Shown here piece by piece: positions 1 to 9,118 of a stretch of 64,000 nt of DNA. The translations under genes and the position numbers were made by a program. The DNA is from Adhaeribacter arboris (GTDB lineage: Bacteria > Bacteroidota > Bacteroidia > Cytophagales > Hymenobacteraceae), in contig NZ_PYFT01000001.1 of NCBI RefSeq assembly GCF_003023845.1, positions 4,464,001-4,528,000 on the forward strand. Direction: 5' to 3'. The notes below the pieces were generated by a model. That model was given only the letters and a program-made list of their open reading frames with translations, had not been told where the DNA came from and ran no database searches. Position 1 is the first letter of the stretch. Each line of letters opens with the position of its first letter.

Positions 1-174
1 CAATTCGCTTTTGGAACCAGTTAAAAGATGACTATTGGTATAAGGTAAACTCACCCGGCATTGCGTGCAAATAATAGTTTCGCCGCGCGCCAGTAGTTCG
101 TGGCAGGCCAAGCAATCTTCTGGAAACAGCAAAGAAATAAAATCAGCAACTAAATTGTGAAGCGGGGTAAACAT
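1..174 (-). CDS. ComF family protein (amidophosphoribosyltransferase-like), N-terminal part only
   Basis: The gene begins at the ATG at 172-174 and runs leftwards off the window, so only about 58 residues are visible. The translated start has the ComF N-terminal layout: a short hydrophobic stretch, then FPEDCLACHELL and, 15 residues on, ICTQCR, which together form a four-cysteine zinc ribbon. In ComF proteins this ribbon precedes a phosphoribosyltransferase domain, which lies outside the window here. Family members are linked to DNA uptake (ComF/GntX), but their biochemical role is not settled. It is divergent from the gene at 275, with a 100-bp shared upstream region. The family call rests on the cysteine pattern and its spacing. 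Confidence 0.75.
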   Translation of the reverse strand, partial: MFTPLHNLVADFISLLFPEDCLACHELLARGETIICTQCRVSLPYTNSHLLTGSKSEL

Positions 175-274
175 ACCTTAGAGATAAATACTAAATTTTG
201 TAATTTTATAAACCTTAAATGTAGGATAGCCGGAGTTCCTCTCAGGAAATAAAAATTAATTTACTTAATAGCTA

Positions 275-616
275 ATGAATAAAGTACAAGAATTTAATGA
301 TTACCGTTCGCGGATGAACGAAAAAATAATGGCGGCGGATAACAAAGTGATTAAACGCTTTTTTAACCTCGACACCAACGCCTACCAGGAAGGTGCTTTA
401 GATGTAAAAACCAAAGAAATGCTGGGACTGGCTTGTTCCATGGTGTTACGCTGCGACGATTGCGTAAAATATCATTTAGGCAAATGCCAAGAGTGCGGTG
501 TAACCGACGAAGAAATATACGAAGTTTTTGCTATTGCTAATTTAATAGGCGGTTCTATTGTTATTCCGCACTTCCGGCGGGCGGTAGAGTATTGGGAAGA
601 GTTAAAACTTAGCTAG
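275..616 (+). CDS. Carboxymuconolactone decarboxylase / AhpD-like family protein
   Basis: This 113-residue all-helical protein has the AhpD/CMD core: a conserved CxxC (C60, C63) followed by H67 in CDDCVKYH. That is the thiol redox and proton-relay motif of AhpD-like peroxidase partners. Two further cysteines (C71, C74) follow. The length fits the single-domain CMD family. The sequence shows a probable redox or peroxidase-type role, but the substrate is unknown. It opens a tight three-gene run: its stop codon ends at 616 and the next ATG starts at 617, so translational coupling with the hypothetical gene and exonuclease III is likely. Confidence 0.8.
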   Translation: MNKVQEFNDYRSRMNEKIMAADNKVIKRFFNLDTNAYQEGALDVKTKEMLGLACSMVLRCDDCVKYHLGKCQECGVTDEEIYEVFAIANLIGGSIVIPHFRRAVEYWEELKLS

Positions 617-973
617 ATGGTAACAAGGCGAATTGATTACAATGCCGATTTTGAAAATCAGTGGTTGGAACTCTTGCGGAAATTGCGAGAGAAGTTCGGT
701 AAAACCCTTCATCTAAACGGTATTCTTTTTTTGATCGGCATTCAGGAATTAGGCCAAGGAATTCGGGAGTTTACTAAGGAACAGAAGCAAGACCTCATGC
801 ACATTGCCACTTGTAAGTTATTTAGCTTATCGGGTTATTACGAATTTACCCACCGCGACGAAGAAGGCTGGCCGCATTATCGTACCGTAAAAACCATACC
901 TTCGGCCAATTTAAAAGAACAGGAACGTATGCTGAAGTGGCATATTTTAGAATATTTTGACCAAGAAGATTAA
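617..973 (+). CDS. Conserved hypothetical protein in the xth operon
   Basis: I do not recognise a named domain in this 118-residue soluble protein. It is rich in charged and aromatic residues, has no signal peptide or membrane segment, and ends in an acidic tail (FDQED). Its central part (LNGILFLIGIQELGQG) is predicted helical, and many W, Y and H residues follow near the C-terminus. It directly abuts both neighbours: its ATG follows the upstream stop, and its own TAA (971-973) is followed immediately by the ATG of exonuclease III. The packing shows it is a real operon member, perhaps with an accessory function in DNA repair or redox defence, which is inference only. Confidence 0.7.
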   Translation: MVTRRIDYNADFENQWLELLRKLREKFGKTLHLNGILFLIGIQELGQGIREFTKEQKQDLMHIATCKLFSLSGYYEFTHRDEEGWPHYRTVKTIPSANLKEQERMLKWHILEYFDQED

Positions 974-1747
974 ATGAAAATTATCAGTTACAACGTTAAT
1001 GGAATCCGCTCCGCGGTAAGTAAAGGTTTTATAGATTGGTTACAGGCGGCCGATCCAGATGTTATCTGTTTACAGGAAATTAAATGCGACGAAGAAAAGT
1101 TTGACCGGCAACTTTTTGAATCGTTGGGGTACCACGTGTACATTCATCCGGCGGTAAAAAAAGGGTATAGCGGGGTAGGAATATTTTCAAAAAAAGAACC
1201 GGTTAGTGTAACAGTAGGGTGCAACAACTCGCTATACGATTCTGAAGGCCGGGTATTGCGGGCCGATTTTAATGATTGCTCCGTAGTGAACGTGTATATG
1301 CCTTCTGGTTCAAGTGGCGATACCCGCCAAGACTTTAAAATGCAATGGCTCGATTATTTTCTGCAGTACATTAACCAAGTGCGAACGCAAATTCCTCACC
1401 TGGTTATCTGCGGCGATTATAATATCTGTCATCAACCGGTAGATATCCATAATCCTAAATCTAATGCGAACAGTTCGGGCTTTTTACCGGAAGAACGAGA
1501 GTGGTTTTCGCATTTTCTTAGCCATGGCTACATCGATTCTTTTCGTTATTTTAACCAAGAGCCGCATAATTATACCTGGTGGAGTTACCGGGCCGGAGCA
1601 AGAGGGAAAAATTTAGGTTGGCGGATTGATTATACTATTGTAACCGATTCTTTAACCAATAGGTTACGGCGGGCTGCTATCCTAACGGAAGCCAAACATT
1701 CCGACCATTGCCCGGTTTTACTTGAATTGAGCCCAGAAATAGCGTAA
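974..1747 (+). CDS. xth: Exodeoxyribonuclease III (AP endonuclease family)
   Basis: This 257-residue protein of the exonuclease III/APE1 family cleaves 5' to abasic sites and removes nucleotides from 3' ends in base-excision repair. The whole fold is recognisable: the start MKIISYNVNGIRSA supplies the metal-site Asn, LQEIK carries the catalytic metal-binding Glu (E35), GDYN is the central Asp/Asn motif, and the C-terminal SDHCP (about 243-247) supplies the Asp-His pair. The WWSYRAGARGKNLGWRIDY stretch is typical of the ExoIII branch. The length is normal. It starts directly after the previous stop and is the last gene of the operon; a gap of about 170 bp follows. Confidence 0.95.
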   Translation: MKIISYNVNGIRSAVSKGFIDWLQAADPDVICLQEIKCDEEKFDRQLFESLGYHVYIHPAVKKGYSGVGIFSKKEPVSVTVGCNNSLYDSEGRVLRADFNDCSVVNVYMPSGSSGDTRQDFKMQWLDYFLQYINQVRTQIPHLVICGDYNICHQPVDIHNPKSNANSSGFLPEEREWFSHFLSHGYIDSFRYFNQEPHNYTWWSYRAGARGKNLGWRIDYTIVTDSLTNRLRRAAILTEAKHSDHCPVLLELSPEIA

Positions 1748-1920
1748 TTGGATTATATCGTATTTAATGGCTTTATCGTTTTAAATTTAGCTTAATTAAG
1801 GTACAAGTATATACTTCGTTTATTTATAAGTTAACTTCCTCTTAAAACTTTAAATTTATTTTTATATTAGTCTGACCAACAATGGCTTAAATAGGTTTGT
1901 ATAATGTTTTGTTTTAGATT

Positions 1921-4900
1921 ATGAATCAGTATGTCACCATGGACGCAGTTCTGCAACATTTGCAGGCCTTCAAGAAGAAATTTTACCTTAATTTACTTAT
2001 TAAAGGAAGCATTTTTTCCGCAGCCTTGCTTTTAACTTTTTTCCTGATTTATAATCTGCTCGAATACTTTTTTTATTTCCCGTATTACGTCCGGGCATTT
2101 TTGTTCTTTTCCTTCCTGGGGATAGTTATATACGCTTTTTTGCGCTGGATTTTTACGCCGCTTAGCGCTTTTACTAACCTTAAAAAACTATTAACTGACG
2201 AACAAGCGGCGCAAAAAGTAGGCAGTTATTATCCCGAAATAAAAGATAAACTTCTTAACACTATTCAATTAAGAGATTTAAGCAAAACCAATGACCTGAT
2301 TGCGGCCAGTATTGAGCAAAAGAGTCATCAACTAGCAGGTTTTAAATTTGATGAAAGCGTAAAACTGCAGGAAAACCGTCCTTTACTGAAATATGTATTT
2401 ATTCCGGTGGGATTAATGCTACTCATTACTTTAATCTACCCTAACCTGTTCGTAAAAGGCACGGAGCGCATTATTAATTATAAAAAGTATTACGCCCCGG
2501 AAGCACCTTTTCAGTTTATCGTTCAAAACAAAAAACTGGAGGCATTTCGCAACGAGGATTTTCAGTTAGAGGTGAAGCTAGAAGGTAAAACTATTCCAAG
2601 CGAGCTTAAAATAGTGTACAACGGACACGAGCAAAACCTGACACCAACTAAAAACAACACGTATACCTTCACCTTTCAGAAATTACAGAAACCAGTAGCT
2701 TTTCAATTAGCTGGTTCTGGTTTCTACTCCGAAAATTACACGCTTAATGTTCTGGCCCGTCCTAACCTGAAAGACTTCGATATCAATATTGAATATCCTA
2801 AATATCTTCAGAAGAAACCAGAAACCATTGATAATACCGGAAACATTACTGTACCCGAAGGAAGTGTTGTTACCTGGAATTTTGCAACCATTGCTACTGA
2901 GCAATTAGAACTGGCATTTACGAATCCTACTGCTGTATTAGCGGCTACGCCGGAAGAAGACATTTTTTCGGTAAGTAAAAAAATTAGTACTACTCAAGAG
3001 TACGAAGTACGTTTGAAAAACCAATACAGCGACAACAAAGATAAAATGACTTTTCTGGTAACTGCTATTCCGGATCGGGCACCAGAAATTACCGTAGAAA
3101 GTTTTCAGGATTCTATTGGCTTTGATAACCTGGTACTGGGGGGAACTGTTTCTGACGATTACGGATTATCGCGTTTAAATATCCATTACCGCGTAATTAC
3201 AAGTACTAATCCACAGCCTGGTAATTATAAAGCTATCCCTTTGCGTTTAGAACCGCAGCAAAATAGTCAATCGTACTACCACCAATGGAATATAGCTAAT
3301 TTAAAACTTAGTCCAGGTCAACAATTAGAATACTTTGTGCAGGTTTGGGATAACGATGGGATTCGAGGACCTAAAAGCTCTCGTACCCGCGTGTTGTCCC
3401 TTAAAATACCTTCCCGTAATGAGCTAAACACCGAAATAGCTTCAAATGCTAAATCCATGCAGAACCAGATGAGCAAGTCGGTGCAAAAGGCACAAAAATT
3501 ACAGGAACAAATCTCACAGTCAGAAGAAAAACTCAAAACTAAAAAAGAACTAAACTGGCAGGATAAAAAGCAGATAGAAGATTTACTGGAGAAAAAGAAA
3601 CAGCTCGAAAAGGATATTGCTGCCATGAAATCTTCCTTTGAACAGCTTAACCAACAGCAAGACAAAGTCGATGAAAAAAGCTTAGAGTTAGCGGAGAAAA
3701 CCAAGCAGCTGCAAAAATTAATGGAAGACTTGCTGGATGAGGAAACCAAGAAATTATACGAGGAATTAGAGAAACTTTTACAGCAGCAAATGCCAAATGA
3801 GCGCGAGTTGCAGAAGTTGCTGGATAAAATGGACCAAAAAGAAAACAATCTGGAAAAAGAATTAGAACGGGCCTTAGAATTATTTAAGCAATTACAGTTC
3901 GAGCAAAAACTGGAAAGCGCTACGGATAAATTAAAAGAACTATCGGAAGAACAGCAAAAGCTAGCGGATAAAACAGAAGAAAAACAAGCGCCTAATCAGG
4001 AATTAAAACAAGAACAGCAAGATTTAAAGCAACAATTTGAGGATGTAAAAGAAGAACTGGATGATTTAGAAAAATTAAATCAGGAGCTGGAAGACAAGAA
4101 TCAAATGGAAGATACCCAAAAGGAACAAAATCAGATCGACCAGGAGATGCAAAATAGTCAGGAATCACTGGATAAAAAACAAAACAAAAAAGCTGCTCAA
4201 TCGCAAAAAAATGCGGCGGAACAAATGCAGAAAATGGCTCAGCAAATGGAGCAGGAGTCTGATAGCAACAGCATGGAGGAAGCCCAACAAAACCTGGATC
4301 ACCTGCGCGATATTTTAAACAACTTAATTAAACTCTCCTTCGACCAGGAAGAGCTTATGAAATCGTTTAGAAGCGTTAGCCAAAGCGATCCTCGTTTTAT
4401 TTCCTTAGGTCAGGAGCAACTTAAGTTAAAAGACGATGCTAAAATTATTGAAGATAGCTTATATTCGCTCGCCAAAAAGGTATTCCAGATTCAGTCCTTT
4501 GTTACCCGGGAAGTGGGAGCCATGAATAATAATATTACTGAGAGCTTAAACCAGATTAAAGAACGCAATGTGGGCAAAGCTACCATGCACCAGCAGTTAA
4601 CCATGACATCGGTAAACAATCTAGCATTAATGTTAAACGATGCCTTAAAACAAATGCAACAACAAATGGCCATGGCCGCCCAAATGCAAGGTAAAGGAAA
4701 ACCAAAGCCAGGCGGCAAACCTAAACCCGGATCAGGGGAAATGGGTAAAATGCAGCAGATGCTGAACCAGAAAATGGAAGAACTGAAAAAAGGTAATTTA
4801 TCGGGTAAAGCACTTTCTGAGGAATTAGCCAAGTTGGCTGCCGAACAACAACGATTACGCAACGCCTTAAAAGAATTAGAGAAACAAGGGGGGAAAGAAG

Positions 4901-5262
4901 GTAAAGGCACCAAAGAGGAAGGTAGCGAAGGAAATGGTGGTAAACTAGATAAATTAAACAAGATGATGGAACAAACCGAAACCGATCTCGTTAATAAACG
5001 ACTTACAGAGCAAACCATCATGCGGCAGCGCGAAATATTAACGCGCTTGCTGGAAGCAGAAAAATCGGCTCGGGAAAGAGAATTAGACAATAAGCGGGAA
5101 GCCCAATCTGGTAAAGAGTTAGCCAGAGCAGTGCCGCCTTCTTTTGAGAAATACATTAAAAATAAGGAAAAGCAAACCGAGTTGCTGAAAACAATTTCAC
5201 CTGCTTTTACTCCCTATTACAAAAAAGAGGTAAATGAGTATTTTCAAAAAATAGGAAAATAA
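1921..5262 (+). CDS. DUF4175 family protein, large membrane-anchored coiled-coil protein
   Basis: A 1113-residue protein. Hydrophobic segments near residues 22-45, 53-75 and 155-178 anchor it in the inner membrane. A beta-rich extracytoplasmic part (about 180-500) follows, then very long Gln/Glu/Lys-rich coiled coils (about 505-770 and 880-1080). A Gly/Lys/Pro-rich linker (GKGKPKPGGKPKPG) sits near 925. This architecture matches the Bacteroidota DUF4175 family, whose function is unknown. The Met- and Gln-rich coiled coil gives strongly A-rich codon usage. It stands alone upstream, but its stop codon overlaps a good -7 promoter element for the next gene. Confidence 0.85.
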   Translation: MNQYVTMDAVLQHLQAFKKKFYLNLLIKGSIFSAALLLTFFLIYNLLEYFFYFPYYVRAFLFFSFLGIVIYAFLRWIFTPLSAFTNLKKLLTDEQAAQKVGSYYPEIKDKLLNTIQLRDLSKTNDLIAASIEQKSHQLAGFKFDESVKLQENRPLLKYVFIPVGLMLLITLIYPNLFVKGTERIINYKKYYAPEAPFQFIVQNKKLEAFRNEDFQLEVKLEGKTIPSELKIVYNGHEQNLTPTKNNTYTFTFQKLQKPVAFQLAGSGFYSENYTLNVLARPNLKDFDINIEYPKYLQKKPETIDNTGNITVPEGSVVTWNFATIATEQLELAFTNPTAVLAATPEEDIFSVSKKISTTQEYEVRLKNQYSDNKDKMTFLVTAIPDRAPEITVESFQDSIGFDNLVLGGTVSDDYGLSRLNIHYRVITSTNPQPGNYKAIPLRLEPQQNSQSYYHQWNIANLKLSPGQQLEYFVQVWDNDGIRGPKSSRTRVLSLKIPSRNELNTEIASNAKSMQNQMSKSVQKAQKLQEQISQSEEKLKTKKELNWQDKKQIEDLLEKKKQLEKDIAAMKSSFEQLNQQQDKVDEKSLELAEKTKQLQKLMEDLLDEETKKLYEELEKLLQQQMPNERELQKLLDKMDQKENNLEKELERALELFKQLQFEQKLESATDKLKELSEEQQKLADKTEEKQAPNQELKQEQQDLKQQFEDVKEELDDLEKLNQELEDKNQMEDTQKEQNQIDQEMQNSQESLDKKQNKKAAQSQKNAAEQMQKMAQQMEQESDSNSMEEAQQNLDHLRDILNNLIKLSFDQEELMKSFRSVSQSDPRFISLGQEQLKLKDDAKIIEDSLYSLAKKVFQIQSFVTREVGAMNNNITESLNQIKERNVGKATMHQQLTMTSVNNLALMLNDALKQMQQQMAMAAQMQGKGKPKPGGKPKPGSGEMGKMQQMLNQKMEELKKGNLSGKALSEELAKLAAEQQRLRNALKELEKQGGKEGKGTKEEGSEGNGGKLDKLNKMMEQTETDLVNKRLTEQTIMRQREILTRLLEAEKSARERELDNKREAQSGKELARAVPPSFEKYIKNKEKQTELLKTISPAFTPYYKKEVNEYFQKIGK

Positions 5263-5267
5263 CTTTG
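5260..5267 (+). promoter_or_regulatory. Candidate -7 promoter element (TAACTTTG) for the ATPase/ybeY operon
   Basis: TAACTTTG matches the Bacteroidota -7 consensus TAnnTTTG and lies 28 bp before the ATG at 5296. It overlaps the DUF4175 stop codon. A clear -33 TTTG at the expected spacing was not found, so this is a weak call. Confidence 0.3.
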
Positions 5268-5295
5268 CATATATTAGCGCAATTAAAAGACTATT

Positions 5296-5703
5296 ATGAA
5301 TCAAATTAAAATTCAGATTCCTTCTCTCATTGAAAACATTCGGGTTGTAGAAAGTTTTATCGACAATTCAAAAGAAAAATTCCATATTGAAGATGACATA
5401 TATGGCAATATAATGATTGCCGTCACGGAATCTGTAAACAATGCTATTCGCCATGGCAATAAGTTTGATAAAGATAAAAACGTATACTTATCACTTTTTG
5501 TAGAACCAGACGTATTGCGCTTTGAAGTAGAAGATGAAGGAAACGGATTCGATTCTGAATCCTTGACCGATCCAACTGCTCCAGAAAATTTAGAAAATCC
5601 TGGCGGTAGGGGAATATTTCTGATGAAGCATTTATGCGATGAGGTTAAGTTCACTAATGATGGACGCAATGTTCAATTGACATTTTACATTAATAATGCC
5701 TGA
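5296..5703 (+). CDS. ATP-binding protein, RsbW/SpoIIAB-like anti-sigma serine kinase fold (HATPase_c)
   Basis: This 135-residue stand-alone GHKL ATPase domain shows the N-box in ESVNNAIRHGN (about 44-54), the G1 box in DEGNGFD and the G2 box in PGGRGIFLMKHL. The family phosphorylates anti-anti-sigma proteins or binds sigma factors in partner-switching pathways. No anti-anti-sigma gene lies beside it. The 3' end overlaps the ybeY start by 8 bp (ATG at 5696, TGA at 5701-5703), so the two are co-translated. The partner is unknown, so a specific rsbW name is not supported. Confidence 0.85.
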   Translation: MNQIKIQIPSLIENIRVVESFIDNSKEKFHIEDDIYGNIMIAVTESVNNAIRHGNKFDKDKNVYLSLFVEPDVLRFEVEDEGNGFDSESLTDPTAPENLENPGGRGIFLMKHLCDEVKFTNDGRNVQLTFYINNA

Positions 5704-6130
5704 TATATTTATTGAGTTTATATCCGAAGAAGTTGATTTTACTTTAAAGGATGTGGATAAAGTAAAAAGTTGGATCGATCAAGTTATTGTTGACCATCAA
5801 TTTAGACTCGAAAACATAACGTATATATTTTGTTCTGACGAATACTTATACAACATCAATCAAACTTATTTAAATCATGATACCTTAACCGATATTATTA
5901 CCTTTGACAATTCGGATGAGGAAGAAACACTAGAGAGTGATATTTTTATAAGTATTGATCGGGTAAAAGAAAACGCTTCTCAACTTAACATCTCGTTTAC
6001 TGATGAACTACACCGTGTAATCATACACGGTGTTTTGCATTTAATGGGGTACGATGATAAAGAGGAAAGTAGTAAAGCAATAATGCGCCAAAAAGAAGAT
6101 AAGTACTTATCTTTACGTGATTTTAGTTAA
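5696..6130 (+). CDS. ybeY: Endoribonuclease YbeY (16S rRNA maturation)
   Basis: This 144-residue protein of the UPF0054/YbeY family is a zinc endoribonuclease acting in 16S rRNA 3'-end maturation and ribosome quality control. The metal motif is HGVLHLMGYDD: H111 and H115 are in place, while the third ligand, commonly His, reads as Asp or lies just downstream, as I remember for other Bacteroidota members. The TDIITFD segment upstream is also family-typical. The length is normal. It overlaps the ATPase gene by 8 bp. Its coding sequence contains a perfect DnaA-box nonamer on the minus strand at 5752-5760, which may be chance. Confidence 0.93.
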   Translation: MPDIFIEFISEEVDFTLKDVDKVKSWIDQVIVDHQFRLENITYIFCSDEYLYNINQTYLNHDTLTDIITFDNSDEEETLESDIFISIDRVKENASQLNISFTDELHRVIIHGVLHLMGYDDKEESSKAIMRQKEDKYLSLRDFS

Positions 6131-6156
6131 CGCGGAATTTTAAGAGGTAAAAAGAG

Positions 6157-6172
6157 TGTTTCACGTGAAACA
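6157..6172. promoter_or_regulatory. parS centromere site (ParB-binding palindrome)
   Basis: The 16-mer TGTTTCACGTGAAACA is a perfect palindrome and equals the widely conserved chromosomal parS consensus. One more complementary base pair on each side extends it to 18 bp (6156-6173). It sits in the 60-bp gap between ybeY and mnmG. parS sites bound by ParB normally cluster close to the replication origin, so this marks the area as origin-proximal. I saw no second perfect copy and no parA or parB gene in the window. Confidence 0.85.
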
Positions 6173-6190
6173 CATTTAAGTAAATTAAGA

Positions 6191-8056
6191 ATGTACACCG
6201 AAAATTACGATGTAATTGTAGTAGGAGCCGGTCATGCGGGTTGTGAAGCCGCCGCGGCGGCTGCGCGCATGGGGTCTAAAGTATTACTGGTAACCATGAA
6301 CATGAACACTATTGCCCAAATGTCCTGCAACCCAGCTATGGGGGGAGTAGCTAAAGGCCAAATAGTGCGCGAGATAGATGCTTTAGGCGGACAAAGTGGT
6401 ATTGTAACGGATAAAACCATGATCCAATTCCGAATGCTCAACCTATCAAAAGGACCAGCCATGTGGAGCCCACGCGCGCAAAGCGACCGCATGCGTTTTG
6501 CCGAAGAGTGGCGCTTAAACCTGGAACAAACTGCTAATATTGATTTTTGGCAGGAAATGGCGTCTACCATTATAGTAGAAAAAGGTAGAGCGGCAGGTAT
6601 CCGGACAGCACTAGGCATAGAATTTAAATCGAAAGCTGTTATCTTGACTAACGGTACATTTCTAAATGGAGTCATCCACATAGGGGAGAAACAATTTGGT
6701 GGCGGCCGGGCGGCCGAAAGAGCGGCTACCGGAATTACCGAACAGTTACTTCAATTAGGTTTTGCAGCAGGCCGAATGAAAACCGGAACTCCTCCACGGG
6801 TAGACGGAAGGTCCTTAGATTACTCCCGAATGGAAGAACAAAAAGGAGATGAAAACCCTTCTAAATTTTCCTACACTAATACACAAGCTTTACAAAATCA
6901 GCGGAGCTGTTATATCACGTATACCAGTACCACAACGCACGAAATTTTAAAAACAGGCTTCGAAAAATCACCTATGTTCCAAGGGCGCATCCAAGGTTTA
7001 GGACCGCGCTATTGTCCATCCATCGAAGATAAAATTAATCGCTTTGCTGATAAAGATCGTCACCAAATTTTTGTGGAACCAGAAGGTTGGAGTACGGTAG
7101 AAATTTATGTCAATGGATTTTCCAGCTCCTTACCTGAGGACGTACAATTTAAAGCATTGCGCAGCATTGCCGGTTTCGAAAACGCCAAAATGTTTCGGCC
7201 AGGTTATGCCATCGAATATGATTACTTTCCGCCCACTCAGCTAAACTTAACCTTAGAAACAAAGCTGATTGAGAACTTATATTTCGCGGGACAAATAAAT
7301 GGCACAACTGGTTACGAAGAAGCGGCCTGCCAGGGATTAATGGCGGGAATAAATGCGCATAACAAAATTAACGAGAAAGAACCATTTATTCTTAAACGCT
7401 CAGAAGCTTACATTGGGGTATTACTAGATGATTTAGTGAACAAAGGTACGGAAGAGCCTTACCGCATGTTTACTTCCCGCGCCGAACATCGCATTTTGCT
7501 GCGCCAAGATAATGCCGATATTCGCTTAACTAAAAAGGGTTACGAGTTAGGTTTAGCCGATGAGGAACGATTAAATAAAGTAAACCGGAAAATCAAAGAA
7601 ACGAAAGAAATTATAGATTATCTAAATAATAAATCTATTGAGCCTAGCGAAATAAATGCTGTCCTGCTGGAGCTGAATTCTGCTCCGATAACAGAGAAAG
7701 CCAAAGCTGGTAGCTTGATTAAACGACCTAATGTTGACATAGCTACTATTGCAGCGGCATTGCCGGCAATAGAAACTTATTTGAGCAAATACTTACCCGA
7801 TAGCATAGAGCAAGCTTCCATTGCGGTAAAATATGCTAGCTACATCGATAAGGAAAACTTAATGGCCAATAAAATGGAAGAACTGGAAAATTACGTAATT
7901 AATGAAAGACTTGACTACAAAAATATGCCCGCTTTATCAAAAGAGGCTCGTGAAAAACTGCTTAAAATAAATCCGGAAACAATTGGTCAGGCTTCTCGCA
8001 TAAGCGGGGTATCGCCGGCAGATATTTCCGTTTTAATGGTGTATTTAGGTAAATAA
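6191..8056 (+). CDS. mnmG: tRNA uridine-5-carboxymethylaminomethyl(34) synthesis enzyme MnmG (GidA)
   Basis: This 621-residue FAD enzyme, with MnmE, installs the (carboxymethyl)aminomethyl group on wobble U34 of tRNA. The N-terminal dinucleotide-binding motif [11 protein letters not shown] (about 11-21) is perfect. The family signatures follow: MSCNPAMGG with the catalytic-loop Cys, [43 protein letters not shown], and the C-terminal helical tRNA-binding domain ending [18 protein letters not shown]. The length is normal. It directly follows parS. Its stop abuts the next ATG (8057), so it is probably co-transcribed with the methyltransferase. mnmE is not in the window. Confidence 0.97.
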   Translation: MYTENYDVIVVGAGHAGCEAAAAAARMGSKVLLVTMNMNTIAQMSCNPAMGGVAKGQIVREIDALGGQSGIVTDKTMIQFRMLNLSKGPAMWSPRAQSDRMRFAEEWRLNLEQTANIDFWQEMASTIIVEKGRAAGIRTALGIEFKSKAVILTNGTFLNGVIHIGEKQFGGGRAAERAATGITEQLLQLGFAAGRMKTGTPPRVDGRSLDYSRMEEQKGDENPSKFSYTNTQALQNQRSCYITYTSTTTHEILKTGFEKSPMFQGRIQGLGPRYCPSIEDKINRFADKDRHQIFVEPEGWSTVEIYVNGFSSSLPEDVQFKALRSIAGFENAKMFRPGYAIEYDYFPPTQLNLTLETKLIENLYFAGQINGTTGYEEAACQGLMAGINAHNKINEKEPFILKRSEAYIGVLLDDLVNKGTEEPYRMFTSRAEHRILLRQDNADIRLTKKGYELGLADEERLNKVNRKIKETKEIIDYLNNKSIEPSEINAVLLELNSAPITEKAKAGSLIKRPNVDIATIAAALPAIETYLSKYLPDSIEQASIAVKYASYIDKENLMANKMEELENYVINERLDYKNMPALSKEAREKLLKINPETIGQASRISGVSPADISVLMVYLGK

Positions 8057-8950
8057 ATGAACTACGAACGTCTAGACCGCTGTCCCATTTGTAACAAAGA
8101 ATTATTTAAAAATTTTTTAATTGTTAAAGATAATTCCGTCTCAAAAGAAAGTTTTGTTATAGTGCAATGCGAGAACTGCGGTTTTAAATTTACTAATCCA
8201 CGACCGGACGAGAGTAGCATTGGAAATTACTATCAATCAGAAGAATACATATCTCATACGAATAAAGCTACCGGACTCACGAATAAAGCCTACAAAGTTG
8301 TCCGGACCTATACTATTAAACAAAAAGTAGATTTAATAAACCGTTTTTCTCCTAAAGATACTATCCTAGATTATGGCTGCGGAACCGGTAATTTTTTAGA
8401 GGCTTGTAAGAAAAATGGCTGGCTAGTTCAAGGCTACGAGCCTAATAATCTGGCTCGCACCCAAGCTGAAGAATTACTAAATCAAAAAATAGCTGGTGAA
8501 GCAAGTGCCCTAGAACAAATAGAAAATGAAAGTTTACAAGTAATAACTCTCTGGCATGTATTAGAGCACATTCATGCCTTAAACGAAACATTTAAGAAAC
8601 TCACTCAATTAACAAAAAAAGGCGGCAATATTATAGTAGCCGTACCTAATGCAGATTCTCACGACGCACAGGTTTATAAAGAAAATTGGGCAGCTTACGA
8701 TGTACCTAGACATTTATACCATTTTAATCAGGCTACAATGAAGCGCTTTTTAAAAAAGCACAAAATTGAATTATTAGAAACTATCCCGATGAAATTTGAT
8801 GCTTACTACGTTAGTATGTTAAGCGAAAAATACATCTCCGGAAATAATGAATTAATTAAATCAGTACTCAACGGTTTTAAGTCAAATAGTTACGCAAGTA
8901 AAAACGCTAATGATTATTCGAGTTTAATATATGTGGGTAAGAAAAATTAA
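8057..8950 (+). CDS. Class I SAM-dependent methyltransferase with N-terminal zinc ribbon
   Basis: A 297-residue protein. The N-terminus has two CxxC pairs (CPIC at about 9-12 and CENCGFKFTNPRP near 39-51), typical of the Zn-ribbon plus methyltransferase type (Methyltransf_23). The SAM-binding motif I is ILDYGCGTGNFLEAC (about 98-112), and ITLWHVLEHI is the post-II motif. A conserved PNADSHDAQ and a YHFNQ motif follow. Its substrate is unknown; relatives often modify sugars or lipids. The start follows the mnmG stop without any gap. The C-terminal third (KFDAYYVSMLSEKYISGN) is also family-like. Confidence 0.85.
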   Translation: MNYERLDRCPICNKELFKNFLIVKDNSVSKESFVIVQCENCGFKFTNPRPDESSIGNYYQSEEYISHTNKATGLTNKAYKVVRTYTIKQKVDLINRFSPKDTILDYGCGTGNFLEACKKNGWLVQGYEPNNLARTQAEELLNQKIAGEASALEQIENESLQVITLWHVLEHIHALNETFKKLTQLTKKGGNIIVAVPNADSHDAQVYKENWAAYDVPRHLYHFNQATMKRFLKKHKIELLETIPMKFDAYYVSMLSEKYISGNNELIKSVLNGFKSNSYASKNANDYSSLIYVGKKN

Positions 8951-9024
8951 ATATATTTATCATTAACTACAACTTATTAAATATCATGTTCTTACAAATA
9001 TAATTGTTCGGTATATTTTCATAT

Positions 9025-9033
9025 TTATCCACA
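9025..9033 (+). promoter_or_regulatory. Perfect DnaA box (TTATCCACA) in the intergenic region before the Ig-like gene
   Basis: TTATCCACA is the high-affinity DnaA nonamer. It lies in the 168-bp AT-rich gap between the methyltransferase and the Ig-like lipoprotein gene, 2.9 kb from parS. Single boxes also occur by chance or as titration sites, so its role is inferred only from the origin-like surroundings. Confidence 0.4.
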
Positions 9034-9118
9034 TACATCTTGGTGAAAATTCATTTAAAGTATACGTATCTATTTCTTCCTAACATTTTCTGTTTGCTGA
9101 TTAGCAAAAACCTTAAGA

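Noticed and set aside
4491-5156. Long minus-strand frame inside the DUF4175 gene
   Set aside because: It is an antisense shadow of a coiled-coil coding region with biased codons; Ser/Cys-rich translation has no family match.
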